10,575 bases of DNA from AP-15 sp035509615. GTDB taxonomy: Bacteria > Pseudomonadota > Alphaproteobacteria > ATCC43930 > CGMCC-115725. Positions within the stretch are counted from its first letter, which is position 1. Every line of letters starts with the position of its first letter. Below the pieces are notes generated by a model. That model had not been told where the DNA came from. It searched no databases and saw only the letters and a program-made list of their open reading frames with translations. The stretch is taken from contig DATJLK010000131.1 in the NCBI GenBank assembly GCA_035509615.1, positions 1-10,575 of the forward strand, in the 5' to 3' direction. The translations under genes and the position numbers were made by a program. Below are positions 1 through 6,000 of the stretch, piece by piece.

Positions 1-37
1 GGAAATGTCCCACTATCGCCACGGTAGCTTCATCTTT

Positions 38-412
38 TCACGTCTCTGCCGTGGTAAATAGCGCCTGATACCAGTCAACTGCTAGAATCAGCTTCCTTCG
101 TGCCTTTCGCTCCTCCCGATCAAAGGCATCGTTCCGGTGCATCGAAACAGGCCGATTTGCGACTTGCCCATAGGGGTGCCCGGTGATCGATCTGCCCATC
201 CGGAACGTGCGGATCATCGGCGTCAAACGGGCCACGACGAATTCGCGGCCATGCGAAGGCGGCCGGGAATTCGTGCAATCGAGCATTGATTGATAGACTT
301 GGACAAAGGCCCTTGCCTGACCCGTTCGCCCATTCCTTCGCCATCGAATGGACTCTGAGGTGAGGCTTCCGGCGAACATCCGCGGCAGGTGGCTGCGCAT
401 TTGCGAGGGCAT
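38..412 (-). CDS. Unrecognised ORF, possibly a remnant of a longer gene
   Basis: I do not recognise this 124-residue product. It is basic and rich in Arg, with no signal peptide, membrane segment or repeat. The second half (from about residue 60, containing REFVVARL and later DREERKARRKLILAVDW) reads like real protein. The N-terminal part is less convincing, and no good Shine-Dalgarno precedes the ATG at 412. Another frame just upstream, starting near 477, opens with a plausible MTYEFANGSAPDFREKLYL before it degenerates. This may therefore be one gene broken by a frameshift near 410-420. Third codon positions are moderately GC-rich, weaker than in the core genes to the right. It sits in the accessory segment with an excisionase-like gene, so an element-borne origin is possible. 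No function is proposed. Confidence 0.3.
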   Translation of the reverse strand: MPSQMRSHLPRMFAGSLTSESIRWRRNGRTGQARAFVQVYQSMLDCTNSRPPSHGREFVVARLTPMIRTFRMGRSITGHPYGQVANRPVSMHRNDAFDREERKARRKLILAVDWYQALFTTAET

Positions 413-569
413 CTTTTAGGCAGGTAGAGCTTCTCGCGAAAATCCGGAGCCGATCCGTTCGCAAACTCGTATGTCAAGCTCTCGTGAGAGATGAACGCTG
501 AACTGACGCGCGCCTACGGGGCAATCGCCAGGCGGTGCTCCGGCGTTATCGGGCAAAGGGGTCATCGAT

Positions 570-860
570 ATGGATACCGAACGTGCACCCGAACCCCCGC
601 TCCTTTACTCCGTGGAAGAAACCAAGCGGCTCCTGGGGTTGGGCACGACGACGATCTACCAGCTGCTCAAAGATGGCGCTCTCGAACGCGTCAAATGTGG
701 GACGCGCACGCTGATCAAAGGGCCGAGTGTCCGCAGGTTGGCGGAAGAGGGTCACACACCGAAGCTGAAAGCACCGCCGATCCGCCGAGGGCCTCGTCGC
801 CAAGCGAGCAAAGAAGTGTCGCGGGAGCGAGCGTCGTCGTGGCCGAGCTCTGGCGAATGA
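570..860 (+). CDS. Excisionase-like helix-turn-helix DNA-binding protein
   Basis: This is a small DNA-binding protein of the HTH_17 / excisionase (MerR-like winged helix) class. Residues 12-59 carry the signature: a YSVEETKRLLGLG first helix, TTTIYQLLKDGAL recognition region, then the wing VKCGTRTLI and a short SVRRLAEEG helix. Residues 65-96 are a basic, low-complexity tail (PPIRRGPRRQ) that may not be conserved. The ATG at 570 follows AAAGGGG at 555-561 with an 8-base spacer. Members of this family act as recombination directionality factors of phages and islands or as AlpA-type regulators; no integrase is visible here, so the partner is unknown. Its place in a gene-poor segment near ssrA fits a leftover of an integrated element. 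The domain call is firm; the biological role is open. Confidence 0.75.
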   Translation: MDTERAPEPPLLYSVEETKRLLGLGTTTIYQLLKDGALERVKCGTRTLIKGPSVRRLAEEGHTPKLKAPPIRRGPRRQASKEVSRERASSWPSSGE

Positions 861-1618
861 CAATATCCCGAACGGAATACCGCACCAACAGCTGCACAGC
901 GTTGCAGAGTACCAAACTGGCGGCAGGCTGGGAGGCAGCGAATGATGCCGGGAAGTTGTCCCACTCTTAGGATGAGCGGCGGCTGTGGGGTCGGTTGAGC
1001 CGACCTTCGCCGGGACGGACCGCAAGGAGCAGGACGCTCCGATCGCGGTCGCTCCCAGATCGACGACTTGAACTGCCGGCATGCGGATTGTGCTCTGTCC
1101 CTAAGCCAATTGTTACTCAACCGCGAATAGCAGCGCGACAGCATCGGAGGGGTGCTCGGTATTTGGAAAATAGTAGGCGGTCCCCCGATCCCGGACCGCA
1201 TTCGCGGCTGATCGGCTAAACGTGCCGGAGGTGGAGATATAGCCCTAACCGACCGGGCCGAATTCCCGGATCCGGGCGCATCTCGAACAAATCTATCGTC
1301 CATCGTTGCCGGTGGCTGATGCCGAGCGCTACGGCTTTCTCTACCTCGCCCTTGAGGCGGGTCCGTGGGGTCAGGAGCGGGGAGGCTCTTCGATTCGTTG
1401 CGTCGTTACCCGCCAACTCGACATTTTGCTCGGGCGCTCCACGGCCCCTCTTCGACCGCGCGTGATAGCGGCGACCCCAACCCCGCATCCGTTCAGGACG
1501 GCATCTGTACCGGCCCTATCGGAGGGGGACAACTTGTGGGACAGCTGCCCAGATAGCCTCCAAAGGCGCGGATTTCTTGCGACTTGGTCGGACGCCCCCT
1601 CCGCCAATAAATCCCCAT
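861..1618. other. Stretch of about 750 bases without a convincing gene
   Basis: Several ORFs of 60-180 codons cross this stretch on both strands. None has a recognisable domain, consistent codon bias or a good ribosome binding site, and they contradict one another. One short hairpin stands out: GGTCGG at 989-994 pairs with CCGACC at 1000-1005 over a 5-base loop, with no T-run after it. The stretch lies between the excisionase-like gene and the DUF5681 micro-operon. I read it as decayed accessory DNA. Confidence 0.4.
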
Positions 1619-1906
1619 TTATCTCGTGATAACAATACGTTTAGAGGGCAGCGCGTTCGCAGCCCCATGTGAGGCTCCTAGCGGACAGAGAACATGCCGG
1701 AGGTCGATCTGCACGGCCGGTTTGGATGCCTCATCCGACGGCTGCGGCGACGGCTCGCCGCCGAGCTGTTCGCGCTCACCGTTGCCCTCGAGGACGCACC
1801 GCCAGCGGCCTACCATTCCGTTGCGACCTGATGCCAATAGCGCCCGATAGAAATGGCCGCCTAACGCGGATGCGGTTGACCGCCAGGTTCCGCCCGGCAG
1901 TTTCAT
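1619..1906 (-). CDS. Small unrecognised protein, third of an ATGA-coupled trio
   Basis: A 95-residue ORF starts at the ATG (1906-1904) that overlaps the stop of the DUF5681-like ORF in an ATGA. The product begins MKLPGGTWRSTASALGG. Its middle is acidic and polar (around EGNGEREQLGGEPSPQPSDEA), and its end is VITR. I recognise no domain, signal peptide or membrane segment. Codon use is mixed at the start and more GC-biased later. The overlap suggests translational coupling. It could instead be the rest of a DUF5681 protein after a frameshift, although the downstream residues do not resemble the usual DUF5681 continuation. Confidence that it is expressed is low to moderate. Confidence 0.35.
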   Translation of the reverse strand: MKLPGGTWRSTASALGGHFYRALLASGRNGMVGRWRCVLEGNGEREQLGGEPSPQPSDEASKPAVQIDLRHVLCPLGASHGAANALPSKRIVITR

Positions 1907-2010
1907 AAGCTCACGACCTCGGCTTTGTACTTGCGGGCCAGTTCGCGCACCGTGTGCCACGTCTTTGGGCGGCCGCCGAGATTGCCGGACTGGCCCTTCA
2001 TGAAACTCAT
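1903..2010 (-). CDS. DUF5681 N-terminal fragment (35 aa)
   Basis: The product starts MSFMKGQSGNLGGRPKT and continues HTVRELARKYKAEVV before a stop. The KGQSGNxGGRPK core is the hallmark of the DUF5681 domain, which opens many small phage- and island-encoded proteins of roughly 100-150 residues. Here the ORF ends at 35 residues, soon after the RELARKY helix, so the usual C-terminal part is missing from this frame. The ATG (2010-2008) overlaps the stop of the preceding ORF in an ATGA, and its own stop overlaps the next start in another ATGA. This is either a genuine mini-protein in a coupled operon or a truncated or frameshifted DUF5681 gene. The domain identification is strong; intactness is doubtful. 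Confidence 0.6.
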   Translation of the reverse strand: MSFMKGQSGNLGGRPKTWHTVRELARKYKAEVVSL

Positions 2011-2114
2011 GATCGCCTGATATCGCCCTGTTCTGAGGTGCCATCGATCCTGATCAGCGCGCCTGCGGTCCGGGCGAATGTCTTGCCATCGCGCGACCGA
2101 TCGCGTGCCGCCAT
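2007..2114 (-). CDS. Micro-ORF (35 aa) with a strong ribosome binding site, first of the coupled trio
   Basis: This short ORF begins MAARDRSRDGKTFARTAG and ends GDIRRS. It is basic, and I recognise no family. Its start is unusually well supported: on the minus strand AAAAGGAGG (2128-2120) lies five bases before the ATG at 2114-2112. Its stop TGA overlaps the start of the DUF5681-like ORF. The pattern suggests a leader or small accessory protein that opens a translationally coupled minus-strand unit. A weak TATGCT -10-like element lies just upstream on the minus strand, but I saw no clear -35. It could be a regulatory leader rather than a functional protein. Confidence 0.5.
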   Translation of the reverse strand: MAARDRSRDGKTFARTAGALIRIDGTSEQGDIRRS

Positions 2115-2279
2115 GACAACCTCCTTTTGCAGGAATGTCCTCTCGGGATCGGGCGGGCATGTAAAAAAGCATATTCGACAGCCCAGCGCCGGGGTCGGGA
2201 CTCCCATTCGGCGCATCAGCGAAGATCTGACATGCCGATGCTCCGGTAGCGTCCGCCGGCAAACACCCGAGTGGCGGGA

Positions 2280-2307
2280 TTGCGTTCCGCCGCCGCAAAT
2301 CTTATAT
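2280..2307 (+). promoter_or_regulatory. Candidate promoter of ssrA
   Basis: TTGCGT (2280-2285) and TTATAT (2302-2307) are spaced by 16 bases, giving a plausible sigma-70-type promoter. Transcription would start around 2314, just before the acceptor piece of the tmRNA precursor. A small hairpin (GTCGG 2315-2319 with CCGAC 2324-2328) would then form the 5' leader and be trimmed away. The call rests on sequence match and position only. Confidence 0.45.
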
Positions 2308-2328
2308 CTTCGCGGTCGGTCCACCGAC

Positions 2329-2598
2329 TATGGCGATACACGGCTTACGGAATAGGCGTTGCGGACCCGGGGGCAGTACCCGGCGCCTCCACCAACCCTG
2401 ATCCTTGAGGGGGCGAACCAGGCTCGACGCGCGTGGCAAAGGTAAGATCCGTCGCCCGGCATGATACCACCGTTATCGGGTCAAAATCTAAGTGCGAACG
2501 ACAACTTCGCAACAGAGGCGCTTGCGGCCTAACCCTTAACAGGGTGAAAGCTTAGAGCAAATCGCGGTCCGAGGGGCACCGGGCAACAGAAGCCCCTC
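2329..2598 (+). ncRNA. ssrA: Permuted two-piece tmRNA precursor (ssrA)
   Basis: This is the alphaproteobacterial form of tmRNA, which rescues stalled ribosomes by acting as tRNA-Ala and mRNA. The gene is circularly permuted. The acceptor piece comes first: T-stem CCGGG 2367-2371 with CCCGG 2379-2383 around a 7-base loop, acceptor strand CGCCTCC 2384-2390, discriminator A and CCA ending at 2394. A 14-base spacer (2395-2408) is removed. The coding piece begins GGGGGCG at 2409-2415, which pairs with the acceptor strand in 7 bp including G3-U70, the alanine identity pair. The pieces also join through CTTAC 2344-2348 with GTAAG 2442-2446, GGCGA 2332-2336 with TCGCC 2452-2456, and TTGC 2359-2362 with GCAA 2436-2439. 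A pseudoknot-like stem lies around 2456-2480. The last visible helix is GAGGGGC 2571-2577 with GCCCCTC 2592-2598, with no T-run after it. The 5' end near 2329 is estimated. Confidence 0.95.
2494..2532 (+). other. ssrA: tmRNA proteolysis-tag reading frame
   Basis: The resume codon GCG at 2494 opens a frame reading ANDNFATEALAA and closing with TAA at 2530-2532. With the alanine carried by the charged tmRNA, the full tag would be AANDNFATEALAA. The ANDN start is the segment bound by alpha-type SspB, and the hydrophobic LAA end is what ClpX recognises. A small ACCC/GGGT hairpin follows at about 2532-2545. Confidence 0.93.
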
Positions 2599-2639
2599 AC
2601 TCGCCGTCATCGCCTTGAGTCCAGCAAGCGAGCGCTCCC

Positions 2640-3128
2640 ATGGCCCAGGATCTCTTCCAATATGAAAAAATGGTCGAGACCGCGCTGCGCGGGGTGGTTC
2701 GCGAAGCGCTGAGCCGCGTGGCCCGCGACGGTTTGCGCGGTGGTCATCATTTTTACATCACCTTTCGCACGACCGCGCCAGGAGTGGTGTTGCCGCCGCA
2801 ATTGTTGGCAAAATTCCCCGAGGAAATGACGATCGTCTTGCAGCATCAGTTCTGGGGTCTCGCGATCGGCGAGCACGCCTTTTCGGTAACCTTGAGTTTT
2901 TCGAGCCGGATGGAGCAGTTGACGATCCCGTTTGCCGCGATTACCGCTTTTGCCGATCCCTCGGTCAAATTCGGCCTGCAATTCCAAATGCCGGCGGCGA
3001 CGCCCACCGAGCCGTCCGAGGTCGTCTCATCAGCGACGCCGGCCGCTGCCCTGCCCCTCGGCGAGAAAAAAGAGGGTGAGCGGCAGGAGGCCGAAATCGT
3101 CACCCTCGATCGGTTCCGCAAACGCTAA
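2640..3128 (+). CDS. sspB: SspB family adaptor for ClpXP (alpha-type)
   Basis: SspB tethers ssrA-tagged proteins to the cytoplasmic ClpXP protease. The 162-residue product matches the alphaproteobacterial SspB family (DUF1321). Residues 1-30 form the N-terminal helix, and 36-75 hold the conserved GGHHFYITFRT, PGVVLPPQLLAKFPEEM and QHQFWGL stretches of the substrate-binding fold. The fold runs to about 118. A Pro/Ala/Glu linker (119-150) follows, then the C-terminal tail EIVTLDRFRKR (152-162), which resembles the ClpX-docking peptide. Length is normal for the family. The ATG at 2640 is the natural start, but the Shine-Dalgarno is weak. It lies 41 bases after the last tmRNA hairpin, so read-through from the ssrA promoter or a promoter within ssrA is likely. 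The protein's substrate tag is thus encoded directly upstream. Confidence 0.93.
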   Translation: MAQDLFQYEKMVETALRGVVREALSRVARDGLRGGHHFYITFRTTAPGVVLPPQLLAKFPEEMTIVLQHQFWGLAIGEHAFSVTLSFSSRMEQLTIPFAAITAFADPSVKFGLQFQMPAATPTEPSEVVSSATPAAALPLGEKKEGERQEAEIVTLDRFRKR

Positions 3129-3190
3129 GGCTTACTTGACGCAGGGCCGCAAACGGCGATCCTGGAGCCGGATTCGATCGCGGAGCCAGC

Positions 3191-4804
3191 ATGAGCGATT
3201 TCGCTTACCATGAGCTTTTCCCGCTAGGCGCGGACGAGGCGCCCTACCGAAAGCTGACCGGCGACTGTGTCGCGACCGGCAGTTTCGAGGGACGGACGAT
3301 TGTCAAAATCGAGCCCGAGGCGCTGACCCTGCTTGCGGCTCAGGCCTTTGTTGATTCGGCGCATCTGCTGCGCCCCGGTCATCTGGCGTCGCTGCGTGCG
3401 ATCCTCGACGACCCAGAGGCCTCGTCAAACGACAAGTTTGTTGCCTTCGATCTTCTCAAGAACGCCAACATCGCCGCCGGCAAGGTCTTGCCGATGTGTC
3501 AGGACACCGGCACCGCGATCGTGATGGGCAAAAAAGGTCAGCAGGTGTGGACCGAGGGCGATGATGCGGCGGCGATCTCGGCCGGCATCCGTCGGACTTA
3601 CACCGAAACCAATCTGCGCTACAGCCAACTCGCTCCGCTGTCGATGTACGAGGAGGTCAACACCGGCGACAATCTGCCGGCGCAGATCGACCTCTTTGCC
3701 GAACCCGGCGACCAGTACAAGTTCCTGTTCATTGCCAAGGGCGGCGGCTCGGCCAACAAGAGTTTTCTGTATCAGCAATCAAAAGCGGTGCTGAACCCGA
3801 AATCATTGCTCAAATTCCTTGACGGAAACATCCGCACGCTCGGCACCGCCGCCTGCCCGCCCTATCATCTGGCAATTGTAATCGGCGGCACCTCGGCCGA
3901 GATGAACCTGAAGACGGTCAAGCTCGCCAGCTGCCGCTATCTCGACAGCCTACCGGCGCAGGGCAGCCGACACGGAAACGCCTATCGCGACCGCGGCTTT
4001 GAGCAAGAGGTGCTGGAGCTGACGCGCCGGCTCGGCATCGGCGCGCAGTTCGGCGGCAAATATTTCTGCCACGACGTGCGGGTGATCCGCCTGCCGCGGC
4101 ACGGCGCCAGCCTGCCAATAGGGATCGGCGTCTCCTGCGCGGCCGACCGTCAGATCCTTGGCAAAATCACTGCGGATGGTGTTTTTCTCGAAGAACTCGA
4201 AACCAACCCGGCGCGCTTTCTGCCCGATATCGACGAGGCGACACTCGGCGGCGAGGTCGTGTCGATCGATCTCAACCAGCCGATGGCCGAGATCCGCCGC
4301 ACCTTGTCGCGATATCCGATCAAGACCCGGCTCAGCCTGACCGGGCCCCTGGTCGTCGCGCGCGACATCGCTCACGCAAAATTGCAAGAGCGTCTCGATC
4401 GCGGCGAAGGTCTGCCCGAATATGCTAAAAATCACCCGATCTATTATGCCGGGCCGGCCAAGACGCCAGCGGGCTATGCTTCGGGGTCGTTCGGGCCGAC
4501 CACCGCCGGCCGCATGGACAGCTATGTCGAAGCGTTCATGGCGGCGGGCGGTAGCTTTGTCACGCTCGCCAAGGGCAACCGCGGCGCCGAAGTCCGCGAC
4601 GCCTGCCGCAGACATGGCGGGTTTTATCTCGGGTCAATCGGCGGACCGGCTGCGCGGCTCGCCCGCGACTGCATCCGCAAGGTCGAGGTCCTGGAATATC
4701 CCGAACTCGGCATGGAAGCAGTCTGGCGGATCGAGGTCGAAAATTTTCCTGCCTTTATCGTGGTCGACGACAAGGGCAACGACTTTTTTGCCGCTTTGAC
4801 TTGA
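3191..4804 (+). CDS. Class I iron-sulfur fumarate hydratase
   Basis: This enzyme interconverts fumarate and malate in the TCA cycle using a [4Fe-4S] cluster. The 537-residue product aligns in layout with the FumA/FumB type. An N-terminal catalytic part (about 1-330) carries the three cluster cysteines Cys103 (PMCQDTGT), Cys222 (TAACPPYH) and Cys316 (GVSCAADR), spaced as in E. coli FumA (105, 224, 318). A C-terminal beta-type domain (about 355-537) contains GPLVVARDIAHAK, the GPAKTPAGYASGSFGPTTAGRMD stretch (421-443) and the TLAKGNRG motif. The start ATG follows GGAG with a 7-base gap. The stop lies just before or overlaps the sigma-factor gene, so the two are probably one transcript. Oxygen and metal stress inactivate such clusters, which may matter given its neighbours. 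The family is certain; whether it should be called fumA or fumB is not decidable here. Confidence 0.96.
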   Translation: MSDFAYHELFPLGADEAPYRKLTGDCVATGSFEGRTIVKIEPEALTLLAAQAFVDSAHLLRPGHLASLRAILDDPEASSNDKFVAFDLLKNANIAAGKVLPMCQDTGTAIVMGKKGQQVWTEGDDAAAISAGIRRTYTETNLRYSQLAPLSMYEEVNTGDNLPAQIDLFAEPGDQYKFLFIAKGGGSANKSFLYQQSKAVLNPKSLLKFLDGNIRTLGTAACPPYHLAIVIGGTSAEMNLKTVKLASCRYLDSLPAQGSRHGNAYRDRGFEQEVLELTRRLGIGAQFGGKYFCHDVRVIRLPRHGASLPIGIGVSCAADRQILGKITADGVFLEELETNPARFLPDIDEATLGGEVVSIDLNQPMAEIRRTLSRYPIKTRLSLTGPLVVARDIAHAKLQERLDRGEGLPEYAKNHPIYYAGPAKTPAGYASGSFGPTTAGRMDSYVEAFMAAGGSFVTLAKGNRGAEVRDACRRHGGFYLGSIGGPAARLARDCIRKVEVLEYPELGMEAVWRIEVENFPAFIVVDDKGNDFFAALT

Positions 4805-4842
4805 CGCGCCTCGGCGGCGGACCCGATGCGGAGGCGTCCCGA

Positions 4843-5373
4843 TTGGCGCCGGATGACCTGCTGGACGCGCTTATCCGCGGTGAGCGAGGGGCATGGGAGG
4901 CATTTGTCAGGCGATACGCCGGTCTTGTCGTCGCCGCGGTGCGCGGGGTTGCGCGCGAGGCGGCCGAGGTCGAAGACCTGACCCAGGAGGTGTTTCTGCG
5001 GTTGTGCCGCAATGATTTTCGTCTGTTGCGCAGTTACGATCCGGCACGCGCCGGCTTGTCGACCTGGATCACGATTGTCGCCCGCAGCACCGCGCGGGAC
5101 GCTTTGCGGCGTCACCGGCCCGTCATCGTGCCGATCGATGCAGTGCCCGAAACCCAGCTTTCGGTCGATGCCGTCGAACCCATCCGCAAGCTGAAGCTCC
5201 CCGAGGCGCTGCTGTCGCCGCGCCAGCGCGAGATTCTCGCTATGCTCTACGACCAGGATATGGAAGTCGCTGAGATCGCAGCGCTCCTCGGCATCGACCC
5301 GCAAACCGTGCGCAGCGCCCATCACAAGGCGATGATCAAATTGCGTGCCTATTTCAAGGCGGAAGCGCAATGA
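4843..5373 (+). CDS. ECF-type RNA polymerase sigma factor
   Basis: This is an extracytoplasmic-function sigma factor that would direct RNA polymerase to a stress regulon. From the TTG at 4843 it has 176 residues. Sigma region 2 spans about 5-92, with VEDLTQEVFLRL in region 2.2 and LSTWITIVARSTARDALRRHR in 2.4. Region 4 spans about 120-172, with SPRQREILAMLY and the helix-turn-helix VAEIAALLGIDPQTVRSAHH. I chose the TTG at 4843 because GGAGG (4830-4834) lies 8 bases before it. A longer form from the TTG at 4801 would overlap the fumarase stop by four bases but has no ribosome binding site. The gene is followed by a putative membrane anti-sigma protein and a metal sensor, the usual sigma / anti-sigma / sensor layout. 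The domain call is secure; the signal and ECF group are not. Confidence 0.92.
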   Translation: MAPDDLLDALIRGERGAWEAFVRRYAGLVVAAVRGVAREAAEVEDLTQEVFLRLCRNDFRLLRSYDPARAGLSTWITIVARSTARDALRRHRPVIVPIDAVPETQLSVDAVEPIRKLKLPEALLSPRQREILAMLYDQDMEVAEIAALLGIDPQTVRSAHHKAMIKLRAYFKAEAQ

Positions 5374-5442
5374 ACATTCGAACCACAAGGTTGCGGGGAT
5401 GCCGGCAAGGTGGCCTGCCTAACATGCCCAAAGAGCGGTGCG

Positions 5443-6000
5443 ATGACCCGAGCTAACGACGCAATCGAAGGACCGGCGGATTTCGAGGCCGGTCGCACCT
5501 TATGGCAGCGCTGCCGCAAGACCGAGGCGCCGGAAAGCGAACCCGAGCGCTTTCTCGACCTTGCTGCATTGGCGGATGGCACCCTCGAGGACGAGGAGCA
5601 TGACCGCGTCGTTGCCCGGCTCACGGGTGACTCGACCGCACTCTCCGACGTCGCCGCGGCGCGAGCGCTTTCCGTCGGCGGCATTGCAATGCCGAGCGGG
5701 ATCGAGCCGATCATCGAACGGGCTGTCGCGATCCTCGAACCGCCAGCAGCATCCAACCGCGTCGTTGCATTGGCGCCGTCATCAGGGCGAGCCGTCCTTC
5801 AGATCGTCGCGCAATGGGGCAGCCTGGCGGCGGCGATCGCGTTTGCCAGCTGGCTTGGATTTGCGATGGGCAGCGGCGCATCGCTGACGCTGATCCAGCC
5901 GGGTCAACCGAGCCAGATCGGCGATGACAGCTTTCTGCCTGAACTCCTCGACCCGGCGACCGGCTTTCTGCGCGACCTTGGCACCGGCCAGCAGACATGA
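5443..6000 (+). CDS. Putative single-pass membrane anti-sigma factor, no zinc motif
   Basis: The 185-residue product has a cytoplasmic N-terminal part with a stretch (about 38-73: LDLAALADGTLEDEEHDRVV, then VAAAR) that resembles the helical anti-sigma domain. The His-x3-Cys-x2-Cys motif of zinc anti-sigma factors is absent. A single membrane segment follows (about 121-145, IVAQWGSLAAAIAFASWLGF), then about 40 periplasmic residues ending GTGQQT. Position directly after an ECF sigma gene supports the role: it would hold the sigma factor at the membrane until the periplasmic partner signals. Its stop overlaps the next start in an ATGA, implying coupled translation. The ATG at 5443 is preferred; a GTG at 5410 would add 11 residues with two Cys (CLTC). 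Function is inferred from layout and topology. Confidence 0.75.
   Translation: MTRANDAIEGPADFEAGRTLWQRCRKTEAPESEPERFLDLAALADGTLEDEEHDRVVARLTGDSTALSDVAAARALSVGGIAMPSGIEPIIERAVAILEPPAASNRVVALAPSSGRAVLQIVAQWGSLAAAIAFASWLGFAMGSGASLTLIQPGQPSQIGDDSFLPELLDPATGFLRDLGTGQQT

Noticed and set aside
491..970. Plus-strand ORF of 159 codons overlapping the excisionase-like gene
   Set aside because: It runs in a different frame from the recognisable HTH domain, has Arg/Ser/Thr-rich shadow composition and no domain.
546..1303. Two long minus-strand ORFs (546-1082 and 752-1303)
   Set aside because: They lie antisense to or beyond the HTH gene, contradict each other, have low-complexity composition and no ribosome site or domain.
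3950..4615. Minus-strand ORF of 221 codons inside the fumarase gene
   Set aside because: It is an antisense shadow of a conserved enzyme, typical of GC-rich DNA.
4624..5388. Minus-strand ORF of 254 codons across the fumarase end and sigma gene
   Set aside because: It is antisense to two clear protein families and has no domain of its own.
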